Positions 25,784-33,320 of a stretch of 64,000 bases of DNA are shown here, piece by piece (within the stretch, counting starts at the first letter, position 1; each line of letters starts with the position of its first letter). This stretch comes from Streptomyces sp. T12 (GTDB lineage: Bacteria > Actinomycetota > Actinomycetes > Streptomycetales > Streptomycetaceae), in NCBI RefSeq assembly GCF_028736035.1, contig NZ_CP117866.1, positions 6,448,001-6,512,000 of the forward strand, in the 5' to 3' direction. Below the pieces are notes generated by a model that saw nothing but the letters and a program-made list of their open reading frames with translations, did not search any database and was not told the DNA's origin. The position numbers were made by a program, and so were the translations under genes.

Positions 25784-27025
25784 GTGAGCGAGAGCAGCGC
25801 GGAGGCCATCGCGGCCGTCGCCTCCGCCACGGGGGCGGCCGCGAACTGGCGCAGGGCGACCGGTATCGCCGGTGCGGCGATAGGCGTGATCGCGGCGGGG
25901 GCGGCCGCCGGCGTCGCCATAGAGCGGATGACCGTGGGCCGGGGCATGCGGCAGAAGGCCCGCCTCGCCCTCGACTCAACCGGCCCGTACGGCTCGCTGC
26001 GCGGCATGCCCGGCAAGGCGTACGCCGACGACGGCACCGAGCTGTACTACGAGGTCGACGACATCGACCCCGAGGCCGCCCCCGCCCTCACCCCGCGCCG
26101 GCGACGGCTCTTCGGGCGCAAGGCGCCGGCTCCCGTCACTGTCGTCTTCAGCCACGGCTACTGCCTCAGCCAGGACTCCTGGCACTTCCAGCGCGCCGCG
26201 CTGAGGGGCGTCGTCCGCACCGTGCACTGGGACCAGCGCAGCCACGGCCGGTCCGGCCGGGGTGTGGCCCAGGTCGAGGACGGGGTACCGGTCGACATCG
26301 AGCAGCTCGGGCGCGACCTGAAGGCCGTCATCGACGCCGCCGTGCCCGAGGGGCCGATCGTGCTGGTCGGGCACTCCATGGGCGGCATGACGGTGATGGC
26401 GCTGGCCGACCAGTACCCGGAGCTGATCCGCGACCGGGTCGTCGCCACCGCCTTCGTCGGTACGTCGTCCGGACGGCTCGGCGAGGTCAACTTCGGGCTG
26501 CCCGTCGCCGGTGTGAATGCGGTACGGCGCGTGTTGCCGGGCGTGCTCAAGGCGCTGGGGCAGCGGGCCGAGCTGGTGGAGAAGGGGCGTCGGGCCACCG
26601 CCGACCTGTTCGCGGGGATCATCAAGCGGTACTCGTTCTCGTCACGGGACGTCGACCCGGCCGTCGCCCGGTTCGCCGAGCGGATGATCGAGGGAACGCC
26701 GATCGACGTGGTCGCGGAGTTCTACCCGGCCTTCGCCGACCACGACAAGACCGAGGCGCTCGGGCTCTTCACGGAGATGCCCGTGCTCGTCCTGGCCGGT
26801 GTGGGCGACCTCGTCACGCCCAGTGAGCACAGCGAGGCGATCGCCGATCGGCTGCCGGACGCCGAGCTGGTCCTGGTGCCGGACGCCGGGCACCTGGTGA
26901 TGCTGGAGCATCCGGAAGTGGTCACCGACCGCCTGGCCGACCTGCTCACCCGCTCGGGTGCCGTGCCGGCAGGGGCTACCGTAAGTGGCTATGGAAGCAC
27001 CAGCAGCACCGCACAACGCGGGTGA
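25784..27025 (+). CDS. alpha/beta hydrolase with N-terminal membrane segment
   Basis: This is a 413-residue protein. An Ala-rich helix (TGIAGAAIGVIAAGAAAGVAI, about residues 29-49) may anchor it. The hydrolase core follows with VVFSHGYCLSQDSW (oxyanion region), nucleophile Ser in VGHSMGGM, and the acid and His in the C-terminal part: VLAGVGDLVTPSEHS and VPDAGHLVMLEHPE. GTG 25784 has gaggag upstream. It is conserved in this place between alr and tsaE in Streptomyces; its substrate is not known. The 3' end overlaps tsaE by 35 nt in another frame. Confidence 0.8.
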   Translation: MSESSAEAIAAVASATGAAANWRRATGIAGAAIGVIAAGAAAGVAIERMTVGRGMRQKARLALDSTGPYGSLRGMPGKAYADDGTELYYEVDDIDPEAAPALTPRRRRLFGRKAPAPVTVVFSHGYCLSQDSWHFQRAALRGVVRTVHWDQRSHGRSGRGVAQVEDGVPVDIEQLGRDLKAVIDAAVPEGPIVLVGHSMGGMTVMALADQYPELIRDRVVATAFVGTSSGRLGEVNFGLPVAGVNAVRRVLPGVLKALGQRAELVEKGRRATADLFAGIIKRYSFSSRDVDPAVARFAERMIEGTPIDVVAEFYPAFADHDKTEALGLFTEMPVLVLAGVGDLVTPSEHSEAIADRLPDAELVLVPDAGHLVMLEHPEVVTDRLADLLTRSGAVPAGATVSGYGSTSSTAQRG

Positions 27026-27536
27026 CCTCGAGCTGACCGTCACTTCTCCCGACCAGATGCGGGAACTGGGCCGCCGCCTCGCCAAGCTGCTGCGCGCGGG
27101 CGACCTCCTGATGCTCAGCGGGGAGCTCGGCGCGGGCAAGACGACGCTCACCCGGGGGCTCGGCGAGGGGATGGGAGTCAGGGGAGCGGTCACGTCCCCG
27201 ACCTTCGTGATCGCTCGCGTGCACCCCTCCCTCGGCGACGGTCCGCCGCTCGTCCACGTCGACGCCTACCGGCTGTCCGGCGGCCTCGACGAGATGGAGG
27301 ACCTCGACCTCGACGTCTCGCTGCCCGAGTCGGTGATCGTCGTGGAGTGGGGCGAGGGCAAGGTCGAGGAGCTGACGGAGGAACGGCTGCAGGTCGTGAT
27401 CCACCGGGCCGTCGGGACTGCATCTTCCCGGGGGGCGACCCCCGGACCCCCGGAGACCGACGAGGTGCGGCAGGTGATCGTGACCGGGCTCGGGGAGCGG
27501 TGGGCGGCGGTGGACCTCAGCGTGCTGTCCACGTGA
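26991..27536 (+). CDS. tsaE: tRNA t6A synthesis ATPase TsaE
   Basis: This is a 181-residue P-loop ATPase of the TsaB-TsaD-TsaE machine that adds threonylcarbamoyl to A37 of ANN-decoding tRNAs. Walker A is GELGAGKTTLTRGLG, followed by VTSPTFVI and HVDAYRLSG, and the Walker B-like VIVVEWGEG. Start is ATG 26991, or GTG 26985 two codons earlier. A segment of about 12 residues near 145 (ASSRGATPGPPETD) is encoded by a GC-rich palindromic repeat and looks like an insertion. It lies upstream of tsaB, rimI and tsaD, but two genes separate them here. Confidence 0.93.
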   Translation: MEAPAAPHNAGDLELTVTSPDQMRELGRRLAKLLRAGDLLMLSGELGAGKTTLTRGLGEGMGVRGAVTSPTFVIARVHPSLGDGPPLVHVDAYRLSGGLDEMEDLDLDVSLPESVIVVEWGEGKVEELTEERLQVVIHRAVGTASSRGATPGPPETDEVRQVIVTGLGERWAAVDLSVLST

Positions 27537-27620
27537 GTCGGCGCTGGGTGAACATTCCGACAAGACGTCGGCAAGATATTGCTTTTGCGGTCTTGCGCGT
27601 GGTCACATGGTATCCAGTTC

Positions 27621-27642
27621 GTAGTTAGGTCTACCTAACTAC
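27621..27642. promoter_or_regulatory. AT-rich 22-bp palindrome, likely operator
   Basis: gtagttaggt-ct-acctaactac is a perfect palindrome with 10-bp arms. It lies 28 bp before the ATG of the 57-codon gene. Its A+T content stands out from its surroundings. The core TTAGG..CCTAA recalls DtxR/IdeR-type metal-regulator boxes but the spacing differs, so the binder is unknown. Confidence 0.5.
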
Positions 27643-27669
27643 GCCCCCTCCCGGCCCCAGGAGGCGTTC

Positions 27670-27843
27670 ATGTCGGCTTCGGAGAACAAGGTCCAGCAGC
27701 GGCCGCACGTGGTCGCCGGGGTGTCCATGCGTGATCTGCTGGCGGCCGGTGCCGCCGCGGACGTGATCTCGACACCGCCGCGCCTTCCCGAGCCGGAGGC
27801 GCCGCGGCCGGCTGCCGATCACGGGCATCGCGAAGCGGCGTAG
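27670..27843 (+). CDS. small protein of 57 residues, unknown function
   Basis: ATG 27670 is preceded by a perfect AGGAGG (27659-27664), stronger than that of most neighbours. The product starts MSASENKVQQRPHVVAGVSM and continues RDLLAAGAAADVISTPP, then a Pro/Glu/Ala tail ending HREAA. There is no signal peptide or membrane helix. Codon use has the high third-position G+C of real genes here. It lies between tsaE and a transpeptidase-like gene, behind a palindrome. No family is recognised; the ribosome binding site and position make it likely to be expressed. Confidence 0.7.
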   Translation: MSASENKVQQRPHVVAGVSMRDLLAAGAAADVISTPPRLPEPEAPRPAADHGHREAA

Positions 27844-27967
27844 CGCTCCGCTGGTGGAGCCGCGATGTGTTGTCGTTCGTGTGTGGCGTCGTCGTGTCGC
27901 GTCCGCGCGGTAGAGCCGCGTAGTGATAGAGCCCCGCGCCCCTTCAGGGTGCTTCGCTCGTGCTGGG

Positions 27968-28522
27968 TCAGCGGAGTACTGCGACCGTTCGGCCGATCGT
28001 CGCGAAGTCCCACATCGCGGCTCCGTCGGCTCGGGACTCGCGGATGCCGCCCGTCCTCACGGTCGGGTTGGGTCGGGGGGTCGAGCCGTCGACGGCTGCG
28101 CTGAAGCCGATGGTGACGCCTTGCACGTTGGTGAAGCGGACGACGTGTTCGATGGCGGCGCCGTCGGTGCCGGTGACCGCGTTGGAGCGGGACGTGACCG
28201 AGTAGACGCCCGGTGCCGGGTCGACCGTTCCGGCGGTGACGCGGAACGTGCGCTTGACCGTGTCGCCCTCGCCGACCAGCCACACCCGGTCGTCGTCCAG
28301 CGCGTACACGACCCGCACACCCGTACCCGACCCGGCGGGCAGCGCGCCGGGGCCCGTCCCCTCGCGCGGCCCCTTGGCGGCGCTCACCGCGGGTGAGCTG
28401 CTCGCTCGGGGCTTGCCCAGGCCGGCGGGGACGCCGGCCTGGGCCTGGTAGGCGAGGAAGCCGACGGTCGCGAGGGCGGCCACGGTGAGCCCCGCCACGA
28501 ATGAGGAGCTGCTGCCTGCCAC
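27968..28522 (-). CDS. YkuD-like (L,D-transpeptidase fold) protein lacking the catalytic Cys
   Basis: The protein has 184 residues from GTG 28522, which has ggagg 9 nt upstream. An N-terminal membrane anchor (VAGLTVAALATVGFLAYQA) precedes a Ser/Pro/Gly linker and an outer domain. The domain reads VRVVYALDDDRVWLVGEGD, TVDPAPGVYSVTSRS, IEHVVRFT and ends GGIRESRADGAAMWDFATIG-RTVAVL. This tracks the YkuD fold, but where active enzymes have HGCIR this protein has GGIRE, so Cys and the preceding His are missing. It may bind rather than crosslink peptidoglycan. It is divergent from tsaB. The fold call is by eye. Confidence 0.65.
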   Translation of the reverse strand: MAGSSSSFVAGLTVAALATVGFLAYQAQAGVPAGLGKPRASSSPAVSAAKGPREGTGPGALPAGSGTGVRVVYALDDDRVWLVGEGDTVKRTFRVTAGTVDPAPGVYSVTSRSNAVTGTDGAAIEHVVRFTNVQGVTIGFSAAVDGSTPRPNPTVRTGGIRESRADGAAMWDFATIGRTVAVLR

Positions 28523-28637
28523 CGTCGCCCACCTCCGTCGTTCGCGTCGTACGTCGTGATCAAGCCCGACCGTAGCAGCCGTCAGGCGTGCCGCCGGGGC
28601 GGCGCTTCCTGGGGCGAGAGCGCCGTAGGCTGTTTGC

Positions 28638-29294
28638 GTGCTCTTGCTCGCTCTGGATACCGCCACCCCCGCCGTCACCGTCGCGCTGCACGACGGCACG
28701 GACGTCATCGCCTCGTCGAGCCAGGTGGACGCGCGCCGGCACGGCGAGCTGCTGCTGCCGGCCGTCGACCGGATCCTCGCCGAGACCGGCCTCAAGCTCG
28801 ACGCCGTCACCGGCATCGTCGTCGGCATCGGTCCCGGCCCCTACACCGGGCTGCGCGTCGGTCTCATGACCGCCGACACCTTCGGACTCGCCCTCGGCGT
28901 CCCCGTGCACGGCGTGTGCACGCTCGACGGCCTCGCGTACGCCGCCGACATCGAGAAGGGCCCCTTCGTCGTGGCGACCGACGCCCGGCGCAAGGAGGTC
29001 TACTGGGCCCGCTACGCCGACTCCCGTACGCGCCTGACCGACCCGGCCGTCGACCGGCCCGCCGACATCGCCGACCAGGTCGCCGGCCTGCCCGCCGTCG
29101 GCGCGGGCGCGCTGCTGTACCCCGACACCTTCCCAAGCGCCCACGAGCCCGAGCACGTGTCGGCGGCGGCCCTCGCCGGGCTGGCCGCCGAGAAGCTGGC
29201 GGCGGGTGAGGAACTTCCCGCCCCCCGGCCGTTGTACCTGCGCCGGCCCGACGCCCAGGTCCCCAAGAACTACAAGGTGGTCACCCCCAAGTGA
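28638..29294 (+). CDS. tsaB: tRNA t6A synthesis protein TsaB
   Basis: This is a 218-residue ASKHA-fold protein that dimerises with TsaD and supports threonylcarbamoyl transfer. It starts LLLALDTATPAVTVAL, has GIGPGPYTGLRVGLM (the family hallmark) and VVATDARRKEVYWARY. It lacks the metal-binding His pair of TsaD, as expected. GTG 28638 is the start. The stop overlaps the rimI start by 4 nt, giving the standard tsaB-rimI-tsaD operon. Confidence 0.95.
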   Translation: MLLLALDTATPAVTVALHDGTDVIASSSQVDARRHGELLLPAVDRILAETGLKLDAVTGIVVGIGPGPYTGLRVGLMTADTFGLALGVPVHGVCTLDGLAYAADIEKGPFVVATDARRKEVYWARYADSRTRLTDPAVDRPADIADQVAGLPAVGAGALLYPDTFPSAHEPEHVSAAALAGLAAEKLAAGEELPAPRPLYLRRPDAQVPKNYKVVTPK

Positions 29295-29848
29295 CAGGAC
29301 AGCCGACCGGACCGCAGACCGGGCCGCCCGTGACTCCTGTGCTGCGCGAGATGCGCTGGTGGGACATCGACCGCGTACTGAGCCTGGAGAAGGAGCTCTT
29401 CCCCGAGGACGCCTGGTCCCGGGGCATGTTCTGGTCCGAGCTGGCCCACTCGCGCGGGTCCGAGGCGACACGGCGCTACATCGTCGCCGAGGAGGGCGAA
29501 CGGCTCGTGGGCTACGCCGGCCTCGCGTCCGCCGGGGACCTGGCCGACATCCAGACCATCGCCGTCGCCCGCGACTACTGGGGGACGGGTCTGGGCGGCC
29601 GTCTCCTCACCGAACTGCTGCAGGCCGCCTCCGCCTTCGAGTGCGCCGAAGTGATGCTGGAGTGCCGGGTGGACAACGTCCGCGCGCAGAAGCTCTACGA
29701 GCGCTTCGGCTTCGAGGCCATCGGCTTCCGGCGCGGTTACTACCAGCCGGGGAACGTGGACGCCCTGGTGATGAGACTGACCACGAAACCCGATGGCGGC
29801 TCCGCCGCGGGTTCAACTTCCGTACAAGGAACCGAGATCAATGGCTGA
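29291..29848 (+). CDS. rimI: ribosomal protein S18-alanine N-acetyltransferase-like GNAT
   Basis: This 185-residue acetyltransferase is encoded between tsaB and tsaD, the normal rimI position. Motif A is [15 protein letters not shown] (acetyl-CoA pyrophosphate binding), followed by [30 protein letters not shown]. It is about 30 residues longer than E. coli RimI: a 15-residue N-terminal addition and a loose C-terminal tail ([17 protein letters not shown]) beyond the domain, which contains the tsaD ribosome-binding region. In actinobacteria the substrate may be broader than S18. Confidence 0.88.
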   Translation: MTGQPTGPQTGPPVTPVLREMRWWDIDRVLSLEKELFPEDAWSRGMFWSELAHSRGSEATRRYIVAEEGERLVGYAGLASAGDLADIQTIAVARDYWGTGLGGRLLTELLQAASAFECAEVMLECRVDNVRAQKLYERFGFEAIGFRRGYYQPGNVDALVMRLTTKPDGGSAAGSTSVQGTEING

Positions 29849-30953
29849 CTCACGAGACGAGCCGCTCGTACTCGGCATCGAGACCTCCTGCGACGAGACC
29901 GGCGTCGGCATCGTCCGCGGCACCACCCTGCTCGCCGACGCCATCGCCTCCAGCGTCGACGAACACGCCCGCTTCGGCGGCGTCGTGCCGGAGGTCGCCT
30001 CCCGGGCGCACCTGGAGGCGATGGTCCCGACGATCGACCGCGCGCTGAAGGAAGCGGGGGTCAGCGCGAGGGATCTGGACGGTATCGCCGTCACCGCCGG
30101 CCCCGGGCTCGCGGGCGCGCTGCTGGTCGGCGTGTCGGCGGCGAAGGCGTACGCCTACGCGCTGGGCAAGCCGCTCTACGGCGTCAACCACCTCGCCTCC
30201 CACATCTGCGTGGACCAGCTGGAGCACGGCGCGCTGCCGGAGCCGACGATGGCGCTGCTGGTGAGCGGCGGGCACAGCTCTTTGCTGCTGTCGTCGGACA
30301 TCACCTCCGACGTCCGCCCGATGGGCGCGACCATCGACGACGCGGCGGGCGAGGCCTTCGACAAGATCGCCCGGGTGCTGAACCTGGGCTTCCCGGGCGG
30401 CCCGGTCATCGACCGGTACGCGCGCGAGGGCGACCCGGCGGCGATCGCCTTCCCGCGCGGTCTGACGGGGCCGCGCGATCCGGCGTACGACTTCTCCTTC
30501 TCGGGTCTGAAGACGGCGGTCGCCCGCTGGATCGAGGCCAAGCGGGCGGCGGGCGAGGAGGTGCCGGTGCGGGACGTGTCCGCCTCGTTCCAGGAGGCGG
30601 TCGTGGACGTGCTGACCCGCAAGGCCGTTCGCGCCTGCAAGGACGAGGGCGTCGACCACCTGATGATCGGCGGCGGCGTGGCGGCCAACTCCCGGCTGCG
30701 GGCGCTGGCCCAGGAGCGGTGCGAGGCGGCCGGGATCCGGCTGCGGGTGCCCCGGCCGAAGCTGTGCACGGACAACGGGGCGATGGTGGCGGCGCTGGGC
30801 GCGGAGATGGTGGCGCGGGGCCGGCCCGCCTCCAGCTGGGACCTGTCGGCGGACTCCTCGCTGCCGGTGACGGATCCTCATGTGCCGGGCACCGGCCACT
30901 CGCATGACCACGACCATGTGCACGAGGTCAGCAAGGAGAACCTGTACTCGTGA
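29841..30953 (+). CDS. tsaD: tRNA t6A transferase TsaD
   Basis: This is a 370-residue catalytic subunit. It starts [17 protein letters not shown], has [15 protein letters not shown], the metal ligands H117 and H121 in [18 protein letters not shown] and [10 protein letters not shown]. The C-terminus adds a His/Asp-rich tail ([12 protein letters not shown]) that could bind metal and is not part of the family core. ATG 29841 overlaps rimI by 8 nt. Threonylcarbamoyl-AMP from a TsaC-type enzyme, encoded elsewhere, is the donor. Confidence 0.96.
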   Translation: MADSRDEPLVLGIETSCDETGVGIVRGTTLLADAIASSVDEHARFGGVVPEVASRAHLEAMVPTIDRALKEAGVSARDLDGIAVTAGPGLAGALLVGVSAAKAYAYALGKPLYGVNHLASHICVDQLEHGALPEPTMALLVSGGHSSLLLSSDITSDVRPMGATIDDAAGEAFDKIARVLNLGFPGGPVIDRYAREGDPAAIAFPRGLTGPRDPAYDFSFSGLKTAVARWIEAKRAAGEEVPVRDVSASFQEAVVDVLTRKAVRACKDEGVDHLMIGGGVAANSRLRALAQERCEAAGIRLRVPRPKLCTDNGAMVAALGAEMVARGRPASSWDLSADSSLPVTDPHVPGTGHSHDHDHVHEVSKENLYS

Positions 30954-31207
30954 CGGTCGCGTTGATGTGGGAGGCGCGGGCGGTTCCCGGGCGGGGGGAG
31001 GAGCTGCTCGCCTGGGCCCGGGCGCAGGAGTTGGCCGTACGGCCCCTGCGCCGGGAGGTCCTGCGGGCCCCGCAGGACCGGGTGCTCGTCATCACGTGGT
31101 GGGACGCGGAGTTCGACGCCGAACTGCCTGAACTGCCGGAGCCGACGGGGGAGTTGGTGACTCGGGCGGTGCATCGGTGGCGGTTCGAGTCGGTGGCGGC
31201 GGACTGA
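30950..31207 (+). CDS. small conserved protein downstream of tsaD
   Basis: This 85-residue protein starts at GTG 30950, overlapping the tsaD stop by 4 nt, so it is translationally coupled. It reads [23 protein letters not shown] and later [15 protein letters not shown], with the alternating pattern of a small ferredoxin-like (dimeric alpha/beta barrel) fold. No catalytic residues are evident. Its coupling to tsaD suggests co-expression rather than a known role in t6A. Confidence 0.65.
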   Translation: MTVALMWEARAVPGRGEELLAWARAQELAVRPLRREVLRAPQDRVLVITWWDAEFDAELPELPEPTGELVTRAVHRWRFESVAAD

Positions 31208-31249
31208 CTCCTTCACCACTTCTTTCGTTTTCCGTCACCTGAGCCGCAG

Positions 31250-32320
31250 TTGAGTTCGTCAATCAGGTGCATGGAATTCACCCCTCCGCTCGGCGGCAGT
31301 GACACCGACGCCCCGGACCTGCACTGGTTCAACAAGTACGTCACCTCGACGGTCACCCTGACCGACCGCACCGGCGGGACGCCCGACCAGGTCACCGCGT
31401 ACGAGTACCTGGACGGCGCGGCCTGGCACTACGACGACGATGACGGCCTGACGAAGGAGAAGGAGAAGACCTGGTCGCAGTGGCGCGGCTACGGCCACGT
31501 CCGCGTCACGACCGGCGGCCAGGGCGGCGCGTCCGCGATGCGCTCGCAGAACGACAGCTACTTCCTGCGCGGCATGCACGGCGACCGTGAGACGCCGAGC
31601 GGAGGCACGAAGAGCGTCAGCGTCTCCCCCGGCTCGGGGGAGGGCGACGCGATCACCGACCACGAGTCGGCGGCGGGCTTCGAGTACCGGACCGTCAACT
31701 ACTCCGGTCCCGGCGGCTCGGTGCTGTCCAAGACGGTCAGCCGGCCCTGGCACCACGAGACCGCCGAGCGGGTCCGCGACTGGGGCACGATCACGGCCAG
31801 CCTCACGGGCACGGGCGAGACCAGGACCTGGACGTCGCTGGACGGCGGGGCGGGCGACCGGTGGCGTACGACCACGACGTCGAACAGCTTCGAGACCACT
31901 GCCGGACGGATCACCACGGTCGACGACCGCGGTGACGACTCGACCGCGGCCGACGACAAGTGCACCCGCACCGCCTACCCGGCGGCCGGCGCGATCCTCG
32001 CCCTGCCGTCCCGGGCCGAGACGGTCGCCAAGGCCTGCGACGCCACCACGGACCGCTCCAAGGACGTCATCTCCGACGTCCGCACTGCCTACGACGGCCT
32101 CGGCTACGACGCCGCCCCCACCAAGGGCGACGCCACGCGCACCGCGATACTGAAGTCCCACGACGGCACCACGGCCACGTACACGGAGACCAGCCACACC
32201 TACGACACCTACGGCCGAGGGCTCACCACCAACGACCTGAGCGGCACGGTGGCGGTGAAGTCCGGCACGCTGACCCGGACCGCGCGCAACGACGGCCGTA
32301 CGACCACGACCGCCTACAGG
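31250..32320 (+). pseudogene. internal fragment of an RHS/YD-repeat toxin carrier
   Basis: About 355 residues of RHS core are readable: MEFTPPLGG, WFNKYVTSTVTLTDRTGG, TAYEYLDGAAWHYDDD, WSQWRGYGHVRVTTGG, then LRGMHGDRE and VRTAYDGLGYDAAPTKGD. This matches the middle of large Streptomyces RHS proteins. The signal, N-terminal domain and most YD repeats are missing, and no promoter or Shine-Dalgarno precedes it. Near 32320 the reading frame switches (+2 to +1 phase) and the text jumps to the pretoxin end, so a deletion of unknown size joined two distant parts of the parent gene. Confidence 0.75.
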
Positions 32321-32829
32321 TCACCGCACAGATCACGGGCACCGGCGCCAAGCACCTCGTCACCCTCACCCTGACCGTCGACGGTGAGAAGCAGACCGTC
32401 ACCGGTCAGTGGCTGCGCACGTCCGCCGGAACGCATGTCCAGATCACGGCCGTGCGCCACTCGGCCCGGCCCGCGACCGTCTACAACCTCACTGTCGCCG
32501 ACCTCCACTCGTACTACGTGCTGGCAGGTTCCACGACCCTCCTGGCCCACAACGACGAGGGCGGATTCGACTGGGACAAGCGCTGGGAGGAGCTCTCGGG
32601 GGAGTGGGACCCGGGCGACCTGGACGACGACGGCTACCACGCGCCGCGCGGCAACCAGGCGGAGAACCGGGAGTTCAAGGACGCCCTGCGGGAGATCGAA
32701 CGCAACCTCGGCCGAGACATCACGCCCGCGGAGCGCCGTGCCCTGCACGACCGGATCACCGGGCAGGGGTACGGCTACCATCGCATCGTCGAAGAGGGTA
32801 AGGGGCTGTTCGGTGGTGCCGACTGCTGA
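32321..32829 (+). pseudogene. Hint-domain end plus C-terminal toxin domain of the RHS protein
   Basis: This frame begins in a polymorphic-toxin Hint/pretoxin region (QWLRTSAGTHVQITAVRH, then YNLTVADLHSYYVLAGSTTLLAHN, the cleavage-type end). A toxin tip of about 90 residues follows: WDKRWEELSGEW, HAPRGNQAENREFKDALREIE, ITPAERRALHDRITGQGYGYHRIVE. The tip is intact to its stop but has no start of its own and is out of frame with the preceding RHS piece. I cannot name the toxin activity. It is followed, with a 17-nt overlap, by an immunity-like gene. Confidence 0.65.
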
Positions 32830-33277
32830 GGAAGCGATGCCGGAGGTCGGCCGCCTCCTGACGGGGGCGGAGGTGGTCTCCGTCGGGCGGGCGGCGGACA
32901 TGGGCGTGATCGAGTTCGCCGGGCCGCACGGCGAGGTCGCCATGGTCCACCTGCAGTGCCCGTTCCGGATCGTGTGGTCGGGGCGGTTGGTGCTGGGCTC
33001 CCGTGACATGAGGTACGACCAGCCCGGTGCCGGCCCCGACGCGTTCGACCGGTTCGCCACGGTCTACGACGGGCGCGCCGGCACCCTGAACAAAGCCCTC
33101 GCCCAGGCCCACCCCACGGTCACGGCCGTGACCGTGGGCCCGGCGGGGTCCCTCACGGTGACCTGGGACCCCGAGTTCCGCCTGGAGGCCTTCCCGGACT
33201 GTTCGGGCAAGATGGAGGCCTGGCGGGCGTTCGTCCGCGGTGGTGAGCACCATGGCTTTCCGCCGGGGACGGTGTGA
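32813..33277 (+). CDS. probable immunity protein for the RHS toxin tip
   Basis: The protein has 154 residues from GTG 32813 (or GTG 32816), with aagggg upstream, overlapping the toxin stop. The product is cytoplasmic: MPEVGRLLTGAEVVSVGRAADMG, then HLQCPFRIVWSGRLVLGSRDMRY and ending RAFVRGGEHHGFPPG. The overlap with a toxin tip and the intact frame are what one expects of an immunity gene kept to protect against sister cells that carry the full toxin. The family is not recognised. Confidence 0.6.
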   Translation: MVPTAEEAMPEVGRLLTGAEVVSVGRAADMGVIEFAGPHGEVAMVHLQCPFRIVWSGRLVLGSRDMRYDQPGAGPDAFDRFATVYDGRAGTLNKALAQAHPTVTAVTVGPAGSLTVTWDPEFRLEAFPDCSGKMEAWRAFVRGGEHHGFPPGTV

Positions 33278-33320
33278 GCTCTCGGGAGCTCTCAAGAGCT
33301 CCCAGGAGGGACACCGCGCG

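Noticed and set aside
27621..27642. An IdeR/DmdR iron box
   Set aside because: The TTAGG..CCTAA core is suggestive but the spacing and symmetry differ from the known 19-bp box, so it is reported only as an unassigned operator.
31250..33277. Treating the RHS region as one intact toxin gene
   Set aside because: The frame changes near 32320 and the text jumps between distant parts of such proteins, and there is no N-terminus.
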